Shown piece after piece: positions 1-6,176 of a stretch of DNA of 8,312 bases (its first letter is position 1; each line of letters starts with the position of its first letter). Location: NCBI GenBank assembly GCA_002392275.1, contig DGGQ01000111.1, forward strand, positions 1-8,312, written 5' to 3'. The position numbers were made by a program, and so were the translations under genes. The stretch is from Treponema sp. UBA3870. Lineage in GTDB: Bacteria > Spirochaetota > Spirochaetia > Treponematales > Treponemataceae. Below the pieces are notes generated by a model. That model had not been told where the DNA came from and made no database searches. It saw only the letters and a list, made by a program, of their open reading frames with translations.

Positions 1-2197
1 CCTGGTAAACCATTACACCGTAGGTCTCCTTGAGGATGTCCTCCAGACATGGGTCAGGGTAGTGGATTGTCTCAGGCTTCCATTTTCCATCTATATAGTT
101 CGGGATATAATCCATAGGTCCCGGTCGGTAGAGCGCGTTCAAAGCGACAAGCTCCTCTATGCAGCGCGGTTTTGCCTGGCGAAGAATCTTCTGCATTCCC
201 GGCGACTCAAACTGGAAGACAGCAACCGTATCTCCTCTGCAGAAAAGGTCGAATGTTTTTTCGTCACTGTCGCTCACATCCTCCACACTGAACTTTGGTT
301 CACCCGCTTTTCTGTGTTTGTTGATAATGTTTTCGGCGTAGCGGATCAGCGAAAGGGTCTTTAATCCAAGATAGTCAAACTTGACAAGCCCGCACGGCTC
401 GATTATGTCCATGGTGTACTGGACGGCCTTGCTTCCGGTTTTGTTGTCCTTGAACACCGGTGCCCAATCGGGAAGAGCGGTAAGACCAATCACCATGCCC
501 GATGCGTGGAGACCTGTGTTTCGGTTCACGTTTTCCAGTTTTTTGCACAACGCGAACATCTTCTGGTACAGGTCGAATTTTTCCTTGTCGTTGTTGAAAT
601 GCTCCATCTGCGTGTACGGAATCAGCTGTCCGTTGTCTGGATGCTTTTCGTCCGGCGGAGTGAATGCGTCCTTGAGTTTTGCCTTGGGGTTGTCCGGAAC
701 GCAGGCCTTCATCATGTTGACCTCTGAAAGCGGAATGTCAAGGATTCGTCCCACGTCGGCAATGCACTGCTTTGGCTTCAAAGTACCGAACGTGACTATG
801 TGTCCAACCTGTGGCTCCCCGTACAAATCCACCGTGTGCTCGATTATCCTCTGGCGGAATTCGAAGTCCATGTCCACGTCAAAATCAGGCATGGAGACGC
901 GCTCAGGATTCAAGAAGCGTTCAAAAATCAGCTTGTAGCGGAATGGGTCGATGTCGGTAATCGTCATGCAGTAGGCGACAAGGGAGCCCGCACCGGAACC
1001 TCGCCCAGGTCCAATCGGAATGCCGTTCGTCTTTGACCAGTTGATGAATTCCCACACAATCAAAAAGTAGCCGGAAAATCCCATGCTGAAGATTATTCCA
1101 AGCTCGTACTCGCATCTCTCCCTGATTTCCGGGGTGATTTCCTTGTAACGTTTTTTAAGCCCCTCCTCGACGATGTAGCGGACATAGGCATCCTGATTTT
1201 TGGTGTAGTCAGGATCTTTCTGGAACTCCGGCGGCAAATCAAAACGCGGAAGACAGTTTTTCAGTTCCTGTGTCTTGTACTGGTGGATTGTGAGGTCGCA
1301 CATTGAAGCAATCTTTAGAGTGTTCTCCATCGCATCCGGGTACTGGGGAAAAAGTTTTGACATCTCCTCGTCCGTCTTCAGATACCATTCCTGCCCCGAA
1401 GAATACATCCCGATTCGGTTTGGGTCCTTGAGCGATTTTTTCAGTCCAATGCAGACAAGCGCATCCTGGGCATCGGCATCCTCCTTCAGACAGTAGTGGA
1501 CATCGTTGGTCAGGACAATCGGAATGTCAAGGTCGCGGGCAAGTTTCACAAGTTTCGGGGCAACCTTTTTTTGGTCATCAAGTCCGTGGTCCTGGATTTC
1601 TATATAATAGTGGTCCGGTCCAAAAAGTTCCTTGTATTTTTGGGCAGTCTCGTAGGCACGTTTCTCATCATCAAAAAGCAGGGCCTCAGGAACCTCTCCT
1701 TGAATGCAAGCCGAAAGACAGATCAATCCCTCGTGGTAACGCTGCAAAAGTTCAAAACTGATTCTCGGCTTTTCAAAGATTCCACCAGAATGGAGCCCCT
1801 CGGTATACGCAAGTGAAGAAAGCCACGAAAGATTTTTATAGCCCGTCTCGTTCTGCGCCAAAAGAATCAGGTGATAGTTGTAGTGCGACTTTCCGTTTTT
1901 TGAGTAGGGAATCTTGTTGTGCTCCAGATGGCTTCCCTCCGCCACATAAAATTCCTCCCCGCAGATTGGGTTGATTCCGTTCTTGTGACAGATGTGCTCG
2001 AAGTTGAGGATTCCGAACATGTTTCCGTGGTCAGTAAGAGCAAGGGATTTCATGTTGAGTTCCTTCGCCCGGGCAATCAGCGTGTCCAGTTTTGACGCCC
2101 CGTCCAGAAGTGAATAATCAGAATGTACGTGCAGATGGACAAACTTGCTTTCAGGCGTCCCCTCCGGTGGGTCAGGAAAAACACGGATATCAGCCAT
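1..2197 (-). CDS. dnaE: DNA polymerase III subunit alpha, N-terminal 732 codons (C-terminal part outside window)
   Basis: This is the catalytic subunit of the replicative polymerase. The minus frame is open from ATG 2197 to the window edge. An N-terminal PHP domain shows HLHVHSDYSLLDG (residues 21-33), LALTDHGNMFGI and TNDVHY. The polymerase core carries GPGRGSGAGSLVAY, then PDFDVD with the first two catalytic aspartates at D438 and D440, and FDYLGLKTL with the third at D608. By family knowledge these match E. coli D401, D403 and D555. The visible part ends in ETYGVMVYQ, in the fingers region, so roughly the last third of a typical 1150-1200 residue protein is missing. The start is fixed by GGAGG at 2203-2207, 7 nt before the codon edge region, and by a promoter just upstream. 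The HxH motif of the PHP domain is intact, unlike in E. coli DnaE. It is DnaE-type rather than PolC-type because no exonuclease domain is inserted. Confidence 0.97.
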   Translation of the reverse strand, partial: MADIRVFPDPPEGTPESKFVHLHVHSDYSLLDGASKLDTLIARAKELNMKSLALTDHGNMFGILNFEHICHKNGINPICGEEFYVAEGSHLEHNKIPYSKNGKSHYNYHLILLAQNETGYKNLSWLSSLAYTEGLHSGGIFEKPRISFELLQRYHEGLICLSACIQGEVPEALLFDDEKRAYETAQKYKELFGPDHYYIEIQDHGLDDQKKVAPKLVKLARDLDIPIVLTNDVHYCLKEDADAQDALVCIGLKKSLKDPNRIGMYSSGQEWYLKTDEEMSKLFPQYPDAMENTLKIASMCDLTIHQYKTQELKNCLPRFDLPPEFQKDPDYTKNQDAYVRYIVEEGLKKRYKEITPEIRERCEYELGIIFSMGFSGYFLIVWEFINWSKTNGIPIGPGRGSGAGSLVAYCMTITDIDPFRYKLIFERFLNPERVSMPDFDVDMDFEFRQRIIEHTVDLYGEPQVGHIVTFGTLKPKQCIADVGRILDIPLSEVNMMKACVPDNPKAKLKDAFTPPDEKHPDNGQLIPYTQMEHFNNDKEKFDLYQKMFALCKKLENVNRNTGLHASGMVIGLTALPDWAPVFKDNKTGSKAVQYTMDIIEPCGLVKFDYLGLKTLSLIRYAENIINKHRKAGEPKFSVEDVSDSDEKTFDLFCRGDTVAVFQFESPGMQKILRQAKPRCIEELVALNALYRPGPMDYIPNYIDGKWKPETIHYPDPCLEDILKETYGVMVYQ

Positions 2198-2202
2198 AGA
2201 AT

Positions 2203-2207
2203 CCTCC
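2203..2207 (-). promoter_or_regulatory. dnaE Shine-Dalgarno (GGAGG)
   Basis: On the minus strand GGAGG is followed by ATTCT and then the ATG ending at 2197, a 5-nt spacing. This supports ATG 2197 as the dnaE start. Confidence 0.85.
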
Positions 2208-2227
2208 AAAAAATTATTTAGGGGTCT

Positions 2228-2236
2228 ATTATAGCA
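2228..2236 (-). promoter_or_regulatory. dnaE promoter, extended -10 (TGCTATAAT)
   Basis: The minus strand reads TGC followed by a perfect TATAAT (2233 down to 2228), an extended -10 element. The best -35 at 17-bp spacing is only TTCCCT (2251-2256), which is weak, as is common for extended -10 promoters. The predicted transcript start is near 2221, giving a leader of about 24 nt before the dnaE ATG. Confidence 0.65.
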
Positions 2237-2271
2237 CTAAAAATCGCCATAGGGAACCTCGAAAATGCGAT

Positions 2272-2303
2272 GTTTAAAAGCACGTAATTTCGGGCTTTTA
2301 AAC
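2272..2303. repeat. Perfect 10-bp inverted repeat with 12-nt spacer
   Basis: The arms GTTTAAAAGC (2272-2281) and GCTTTTAAAC (2294-2303) are exact reverse complements separated by 12 nt. There is no T-run after the stem in either direction, so it is not a classical intrinsic terminator. It lies about 40 bp upstream of the dnaE -10 box. It could be an operator, a transcript hairpin or one end of the neighbouring repeat-like patch. Confidence 0.6.
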
Positions 2304-2460
2304 TCAACGGCAAGCACAACGAGAGGAGTCAAGCTTTCTTTGTTCAATTCAGTTTTATTTGGGCATTGTTTTTGGGGAAACCTTTTGTTCTTCTTTAGTG
2401 GCATACCGCCACCCCATTCGGCACAGTTGTTTTATTTTGCATCGCAGGACCTTTTTTAAT
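2304..2460. other. Intergenic stretch without a convincing gene
   Basis: AT-rich sequence with stops in all reasonable frames and no recognisable product. The only visible structure is a small hairpin at 2398-2412, with arms GTGGC and GCCAC and loop ATACC. Short open frames here lack start signals and family motifs. Together with 2198-2271 and the repeat patch that follows, this makes about 500 bp of gene-free DNA between dnaE and the lipoprotein remnant. Confidence 0.5.
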
Positions 2461-2562
2461 TCATACGCTCCACCGGCGGCCGCCTGTTGTTTTTGCGAAT
2501 TGGATATTTCCGGCTTTCGCAAGTCTGTTGTAATTCATGCGTACCGGGTGCGCGCCACCGAT

Positions 2563-2588
2563 TGCCGAGTCACAAAGGATTGCGAAGC
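2563..2588 (+). repeat. Imperfect direct repeat, copy 1 (TGCCGAG...TGCGAAGC)
   Basis: A 26-bp unit matching 2630-2655 at 20 of 26 positions, with 67 bp between starts. Both copies are preceded by CGCCAC. Confidence 0.55.
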
Positions 2589-2629
2589 GAGTAATGTCCA
2601 GGGCGCAGTCCAAAATGGCGTTCCGCCAC

Positions 2630-2655
2630 TGCCGGGCAACAAGAGACTGCGAAGC
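2630..2655 (+). repeat. Imperfect direct repeat, copy 2 (TGCCGGG...TGCGAAGC)
   Basis: Second copy of the 26-bp unit at 2563-2588. It follows the small hairpin at 2616-2628. Confidence 0.55.
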
Positions 2656-2701
2656 AATCATAGATCAATCAGCATCCATAAACGTAACGACCGGACACTT
2701 C

Positions 2702-2962
2702 TTAAGCTCTATAGAAAATCGACGGTTTCATTTGCAATGACTTCTGCATCTGTGCGCGGTTTGCATAAGGGATTCCGGTGTCCTGCCATGAGTCCGCGTC
2801 ATAGGCTTTGATTACAATTCCGTCCGAAGAATCAAAAAGTACTCTATCGCATGAGAAAAAGGAAAAAGTGAACATGCTTAAAATCAAAATGAAAATAGCC
2901 CTGAAAGATTTATTCAGAGATGCGGTGGGGAGTGCGAATGTACCTTTGTTCTTAAAATTCAT
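2702..2962 (-). pseudogene. Lipoprotein-like N-terminus, probably truncated
   Basis: This 86-residue frame starts at ATG 2962 (MNFKNKGTF). A second ATG, 9 nt upstream at 2971, is in the same frame. It has a basic stretch to R21, a hydrophobic core AIFILILSMFTFSFF (22-36) and a cysteine at 38 in the context FFSC, a loose spirochaete-type lipobox. The mature part would be only about 49 residues, with no domain I recognise. It stops at 2702, directly against the repeat-like patch. I read it as the 5' end of a lipoprotein gene whose remainder was lost or replaced by repeat DNA. The last 25 or so codons may already be repeat sequence. No strong SD is visible. It could instead be a genuine tiny lipoprotein, or no gene at all. 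Confidence 0.4.
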
Positions 2963-3014
2963 AAAATACATCACAGCACTAAGTTTGGTCTTCGATGTGT
3001 TTACCACTTTATAA

Positions 3015-3020
3015 ATTATA
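3015..3020 (-). promoter_or_regulatory. Possible -10 box for the lipoprotein-like remnant (TATAAT)
   Basis: A perfect TATAAT lies on the minus strand about 45 nt upstream of the possible starts at 2971 and 2962. No convincing -35 is seen at 16-18 bp. AT-rich context makes chance occurrence likely. Confidence 0.3.
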
Positions 3021-3104
3021 ATAGCACAATTTAAAAAATCCAGTAAATTATGCGAAAGCGGATTATTCAATGTTAACCATAAAACTCACAAAAATTAAAA
3101 ATTT

Positions 3105-3110
3105 TACAAT
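3105..3110 (+). promoter_or_regulatory. Possible glpK -10 box (TACAAT)
   Basis: TACAAT differs from the consensus at one base and sits 27 nt before the glpK ATG, in an A/T-rich stretch. No good -35 hexamer is present at standard spacing, so the call rests on position and the hexamer only. The stretch 2972-3137 holds no gene on the plus strand. Confidence 0.3.
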
Positions 3111-3132
3111 CTGCCAAATCTGCATTAGAATT

Positions 3133-3137
3133 AGGGA
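3133..3137 (+). promoter_or_regulatory. Abnormally placed SD-like sequence (AGGGA) touching the glpK start
   Basis: AGGGA abuts the ATG at 3138 with no spacer, and an in-frame TAG at 3132-3134 excludes an upstream start. No other SD-like sequence lies in the 20 nt before it. Initiation is therefore probably weak or leader-independent, unless the true start is a downstream codon, which the intact N-terminal motif argues against. Confidence 0.45.
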
Positions 3138-4634
3138 ATGGCAAAGAAATATATCATCGCGCTGGATCAGGGAACAACTTCCTCCCGCGCAATCGTTTAT
3201 GACAAGGACGCGCATCCAATCTCATCAAAGCAGCTGGAATTCAAACAGTACTATCCGCATCCGGGCTGGGTCGAGCATAACGCGGATGAAATATTCAAGT
3301 CACAGCTAAAGGCGCTGGAGACTGTGGCAATCGACGCAGAAATCAAAAAGGACGAGATTGCGGCAATCGGCATAACAAACCAGCGCGAGACCGTCGTTCT
3401 CTGGGACAAAAAGACTGGAAAGCCGGTCCACCGGGCAATAGTCTGGCAGTGCAGGAGGACAGCGGAAATTTGTGAACAGCTTATCTCCGCCGGGCATGAA
3501 AAGATGATAAAAGAAAAAACCGGCCTAAAGATTGACGCATATTTTTCCGGAACAAAAATCAAGTGGCTCCTTGACAACGTTCCCGGTCTAAGGTCCCGCG
3601 CAAAAAAAGGTGAAATCCTCGCAGGAACAATAGACACATGGCTCATCTGGAAACTTTCGGGCGGCAAGGCACATGTCACCGATGTCACAAACGCGAGCCG
3701 AACAATGCTCTTCAACATACACAAGTGCCAGTGGGACGACGACCTTCTGAAACTTCTGGACATTCCAAAATGCATTCTGCCAAAAGTCAAGGACTCCGCA
3801 TGTATTTATTGCAACACAAGCTCGGCTGTCTGTGGATTTTCCGTTCCAATCGCATCGGCAATAGGGGACCAGCAGTCGGCACTTTTTGGGCAGGGATGCT
3901 TCAACCGAGGGGAGGCAAAAAACACCTACGGAACCGGCTGCTTCATGTTGATGAATACCGGCGAAAAACCTGTCACGTCCGAAAATCTTCTGACCACAAT
4001 CGCTCTGGGCTACAAGGGAAAAATCCAGTACGCGCTTGAGGGAAGCGTCTTTGTCGGTGGAGCTGTAATCAAGTGGCTGAGGGACGAGCTCGAATTGATT
4101 TCATCCGCACATGAGATTGACGTGCTTGCCGAGTCGGTGCAGGATTCTAACGGTGCATACATTGTTCCCGCATTTGTTGGACTTGGAACTCCATACTGGG
4201 ACATGTACGCTCGTGGAACAATAGTCGGACTGACAAGGGGAGTGAAAAAAGCGCACATCTGCCGGGCGGCACTGGAGGGTATTGCATACGAAGTCTGCGA
4301 TGTACTGAACGTGATGGTAAAAGATTCCGGGACCGCCATAAAAACTTTGAATTTTGACGGGGGAGCCTGTGTCAGCAACATGATGCTACAGTTCCAGGCC
4401 GACATTCTGAACACCCAGGTATGCCGTCCAAAAAACGTCGAGACCACCGCGCTTGGAGCTGCCTATCTTGCGGGACTTGCCACAGGATTCTGGAAAAACA
4501 AGGAAGAGATTTTAAAAAAGCGGGAGACCGACAGAACTTTCCAGCCTCAGATGGAAGAAAAAAAACGTGAGCAACTTTACAGGGGATGGAAAAAAGCTGT
4601 CGAACGAAGCAAGGCATGGGAGGACCAAAACTAA
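3138..4634 (+). CDS. glpK: Glycerol kinase
   Basis: A cytosolic FGGY-family kinase that makes sn-glycerol 3-phosphate from glycerol and ATP. Its 498 residues are the usual length. The N-terminal ATP-binding motif is IALDQGTTSSRAI (7-19). Glycerol-contact residues known from E. coli GlpK are all present: R83-E84 in TNQRE, W103, Y135 in YFSGTKIKWLLDN, and D244-Q245 in GDQQSALFGQ. The C-terminal lobe has GLTRGVKKAHICRAALEGIA (364-383) and NFDGGACVSN. The start is certain because a TAG at 3132-3134 closes the frame immediately upstream. The loop at about 226-238 contains neither the GGKGGTR segment that binds fructose-1,6-bisphosphate in E. coli nor the histidine phosphorylated by HPr in Firmicutes. 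No glpF or glpD lies next to it. The gene stands alone on the plus strand and converges with mazG. Confidence 0.97.
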   Translation: MAKKYIIALDQGTTSSRAIVYDKDAHPISSKQLEFKQYYPHPGWVEHNADEIFKSQLKALETVAIDAEIKKDEIAAIGITNQRETVVLWDKKTGKPVHRAIVWQCRRTAEICEQLISAGHEKMIKEKTGLKIDAYFSGTKIKWLLDNVPGLRSRAKKGEILAGTIDTWLIWKLSGGKAHVTDVTNASRTMLFNIHKCQWDDDLLKLLDIPKCILPKVKDSACIYCNTSSAVCGFSVPIASAIGDQQSALFGQGCFNRGEAKNTYGTGCFMLMNTGEKPVTSENLLTTIALGYKGKIQYALEGSVFVGGAVIKWLRDELELISSAHEIDVLAESVQDSNGAYIVPAFVGLGTPYWDMYARGTIVGLTRGVKKAHICRAALEGIAYEVCDVLNVMVKDSGTAIKTLNFDGGACVSNMMLQFQADILNTQVCRPKNVETTALGAAYLAGLATGFWKNKEEILKKRETDRTFQPQMEEKKREQLYRGWKKAVERSKAWEDQN

Positions 4635-5506
4635 AGCCCCCTCGATTTTGCCTCGCGCCAAAGCTCCTCCATTTTTTCAAGTGACGAAGAATCCAGCGGA
4701 AGATTTTTTTCCTTCATTTTTTTCTCGACAAAGGAATATCTTCCGCAAAATTTTTTGTCCGCACGTTCAAGCGCGACATCAGGATTCACACCAAGAAGCC
4801 GGGCATAATTTATCACGCTCAAAATCAAATCCCCAATCTCGTCCTCCAGATGGTCCTGAGAATTCTCTTTCTGGGCCGCGCAAACTTCTTCCAGTTCCTC
4901 GACAACTTTATTTTTTGCGTCATCAATTTCGGGCCACTCAAATCCTTGGGACGCAGCCTTTTTCAAATGCTTGTACGCTTTTGTCATTGGCGGAAACCCA
5001 TCTGGAACCTGTTCCAAAACGGATTCTGTTTTTCTTCCCTCGACATTATTTTTGATTTTGCTCCACTGTTCGTTCACCGAATCAATTGTTACAGAAGAAT
5101 TTGAATCCGATTTTTTTTCATGCACACTGCCGGCAACAAAAAGCGAGGAATCAAAATCAACATGCGGATGCCGCCTCAAAAGTTTTTCGCTCGCGGAATT
5201 GTAAATCTGGGCAAGGCTAAAATCTTTTTCCTGCTGGAACATAAACCCAATAATGAGAGCATTAAAAAAAAGGTCGCCAAGTTCTTCCATCGCATTTTCT
5301 TTGTCGCATTTTGTCAAAGCATCGACAAGTTCGAAGGCTTCCTCGACAACACATGGACGCATTGATTGCGGAGTCTGTTTTTTGTCCCACGGGCATCCGT
5401 TTTCGCCGCGCAAAGTTTTTACAATTTCGGAAAGCCGCCTGTATGCAGATTCCTCATCAGAAAATTTTTCTCCAGTTTTTTTGTCTTGATTTTTTTCCGC
5501 TTCCAT
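4631..5506 (-). CDS. mazG: Nucleoside triphosphate pyrophosphohydrolase MazG
   Basis: Cleaves (d)NTPs to the monophosphate and pyrophosphate. By family knowledge it is involved in removing non-canonical nucleotides or tuning the stringent response. There are 291 residues against 263 in E. coli MazG, with an extra charged N-terminus of about 20 residues and a serine-rich linker (about 128-145). Two MazG repeats are visible. The first has CPWDKKQT (38-45), EEAFE (55-59), EELGD (74-78) and RRHPHV. The second has EELEE (203-207) and EDEIGD (221-226), the acidic clusters that bind Mg2+. The ATG at 5506 lies 1 nt after the pth stop (TAA-A-ATG), and only a weak GGCGGA precedes it, so translation is probably coupled to pth. 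Its TAG (4631-4633) overlaps the glpK TAA (4632-4634). Confidence 0.95.
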   Translation of the reverse strand: MEAEKNQDKKTGEKFSDEESAYRRLSEIVKTLRGENGCPWDKKQTPQSMRPCVVEEAFELVDALTKCDKENAMEELGDLFFNALIIGFMFQQEKDFSLAQIYNSASEKLLRRHPHVDFDSSLFVAGSVHEKKSDSNSSVTIDSVNEQWSKIKNNVEGRKTESVLEQVPDGFPPMTKAYKHLKKAASQGFEWPEIDDAKNKVVEELEEVCAAQKENSQDHLEDEIGDLILSVINYARLLGVNPDVALERADKKFCGRYSFVEKKMKEKNLPLDSSSLEKMEELWREAKSRGL

Positions 5507-5507
5507 T

Positions 5508-6164
5508 TTATTCCGCCAAAACTTTTTTCTTTCCCCATTCCTTAATCAAAGAGCTGGCATCCTTTTTTGTCAGAAGTTTTGAAAACAGATTCGCGCCATG
5601 CACAAAGACCTGGCTCAAAATTATTTTTTCATCCGGCGTGAACGAACCAAGAACATAGTCGGCAACATTTCCGTCCGCTGGTTTTCCAACACCAAAACGC
5701 AGCCTCCAGAAATCGGCGGTCCCCAGAACTGATTTTGCAGAGCGAAGTCCATTGTGTCCACCAAGACCACCGCTCCATTTTAAGCTGATTGTTCCAATCG
5801 GAAGTTCAATTTCGTCATGCACAACAAGAATGTCGGATGATGGAATCTTGAAAAACCTTGCAGCCTCTCCTATTGCTTCTCCACTCAGATTCATGTATGT
5901 AAGCGGCTTCATAAAATAAATCTTTTTTGGTGCGTCCGCAGGAATTGGAAGCGAACCGTCGTCCCTTGTTTTTAAAAGACCAGATTCCGCCATCCATTTT
6001 GCAAGCACATCGTAATCAAGGGCGGAAAAATCTGCACGGTATTTCTGGCTCCACGAAATCTTTGATGCAAACGGAAGGCTGTCCTCAAAGAGCCATGCGA
6101 CATTGTGCCGGGTCTGCTCATACTCGCGTCCATAGTTTCCCAAAAATGCGACCATCTGTATCAT
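5508..6164 (-). CDS. pth: Peptidyl-tRNA hydrolase
   Basis: Releases peptides from prematurely dropped peptidyl-tRNA so that the tRNA can be reused; normally essential. Family residues are all seen: N10, catalytic H20 in TRHN, N92 in YMNLSG, D117 in VVHDEIELP and N138 in GGLGGHNGLRS, followed by RLRFGVGKP. The usual LGNPG motif reads LGNYG here (Y11). At 218 residues it is longer than the typical 190 or so. The gap from H20 to N92 is 72 residues against 48 in E. coli, while the N92-D117-N138 spacings match E. coli exactly, so there is one insertion of 24 residues near 50-80. The start at 6164 is supported by GGAG at 6172-6175 with 7-nt spacing. A second ATG at 6155 is possible. Confidence 0.96.
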   Translation of the reverse strand: MIQMVAFLGNYGREYEQTRHNVAWLFEDSLPFASKISWSQKYRADFSALDYDVLAKWMAESGLLKTRDDGSLPIPADAPKKIYFMKPLTYMNLSGEAIGEAARFFKIPSSDILVVHDEIELPIGTISLKWSGGLGGHNGLRSAKSVLGTADFWRLRFGVGKPADGNVADYVLGSFTPDEKIILSQVFVHGANLFSKLLTKKDASSLIKEWGKKKVLAE

Positions 6165-6171
6165 AATTTTT

Positions 6172-6175
6172 CTCC
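6172..6175 (-). promoter_or_regulatory. pth Shine-Dalgarno (GGAG)
   Basis: GGAG followed by 7 nt and then ATG 6164, lying in the 12-nt gap after the stop of the upstream membrane protein gene. It favours ATG 6164 over the internal ATG at 6155. Confidence 0.65.
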
Positions 6176-6176
6176 A

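Larger units (their letters stand above)
2461..2699. repeat. Repeat-like GC-rich mosaic patch (candidate interspersed repeat)
   Basis: About 240 bp that is visibly GC-richer than the flanking intergenic DNA and full of internal similarity. One pair of imperfect direct repeats is at 2563-2588 and 2630-2655 (20 of 26 positions identical, both ending TGCGAAGC). A second pair begins TAATTCATACG near 2457 and TAATTCATGCG near 2531. There is a 10-bp palindrome GGCGGCCGCC at 2475-2484 and a hairpin TGGCG-TTC-CGCCA at 2616-2628. Open frames through it give low-complexity peptides with no domain. This pattern resembles short non-coding interspersed repeats that are often mis-annotated as small ORFs. 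The copy number in the genome cannot be seen from here. Confidence 0.5.

Noticed and set aside
381..938. 185-codon plus-strand open frame
   Set aside because: Antisense of the well-conserved dnaE polymerase core; no start signal or motif.
2461..2661. 66-codon minus-strand open frame
   Set aside because: Lies wholly within the repeat-like patch; the peptide is the kind of artefact produced by non-coding repeats.
2359..2811. 150-codon plus-strand open frame across the intergenic patch
   Set aside because: It runs through the repeat-like DNA and into the antisense of the lipoprotein signal, has no SD and shows no domain or normal protein composition.
2874..3014. 46-codon plus-strand frame (MLKIKMKIALKD...) with an AGGA-like sequence upstream
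   Set aside because: It is antisense to the lipoprotein signal peptide. The Lys/Ile-rich content follows from the complementary Phe/Leu-rich signal, and the purine run is the complement of TTTTTCC coding sequence.
3251..3790. 179-codon minus-strand open frame
   Set aside because: Antisense of glpK, whose catalytic residues are encoded on the plus strand here.
4600..4680. Intrinsic terminator between glpK and mazG
   Set aside because: The coding regions overlap and I see no stem followed by a T-run on either strand.
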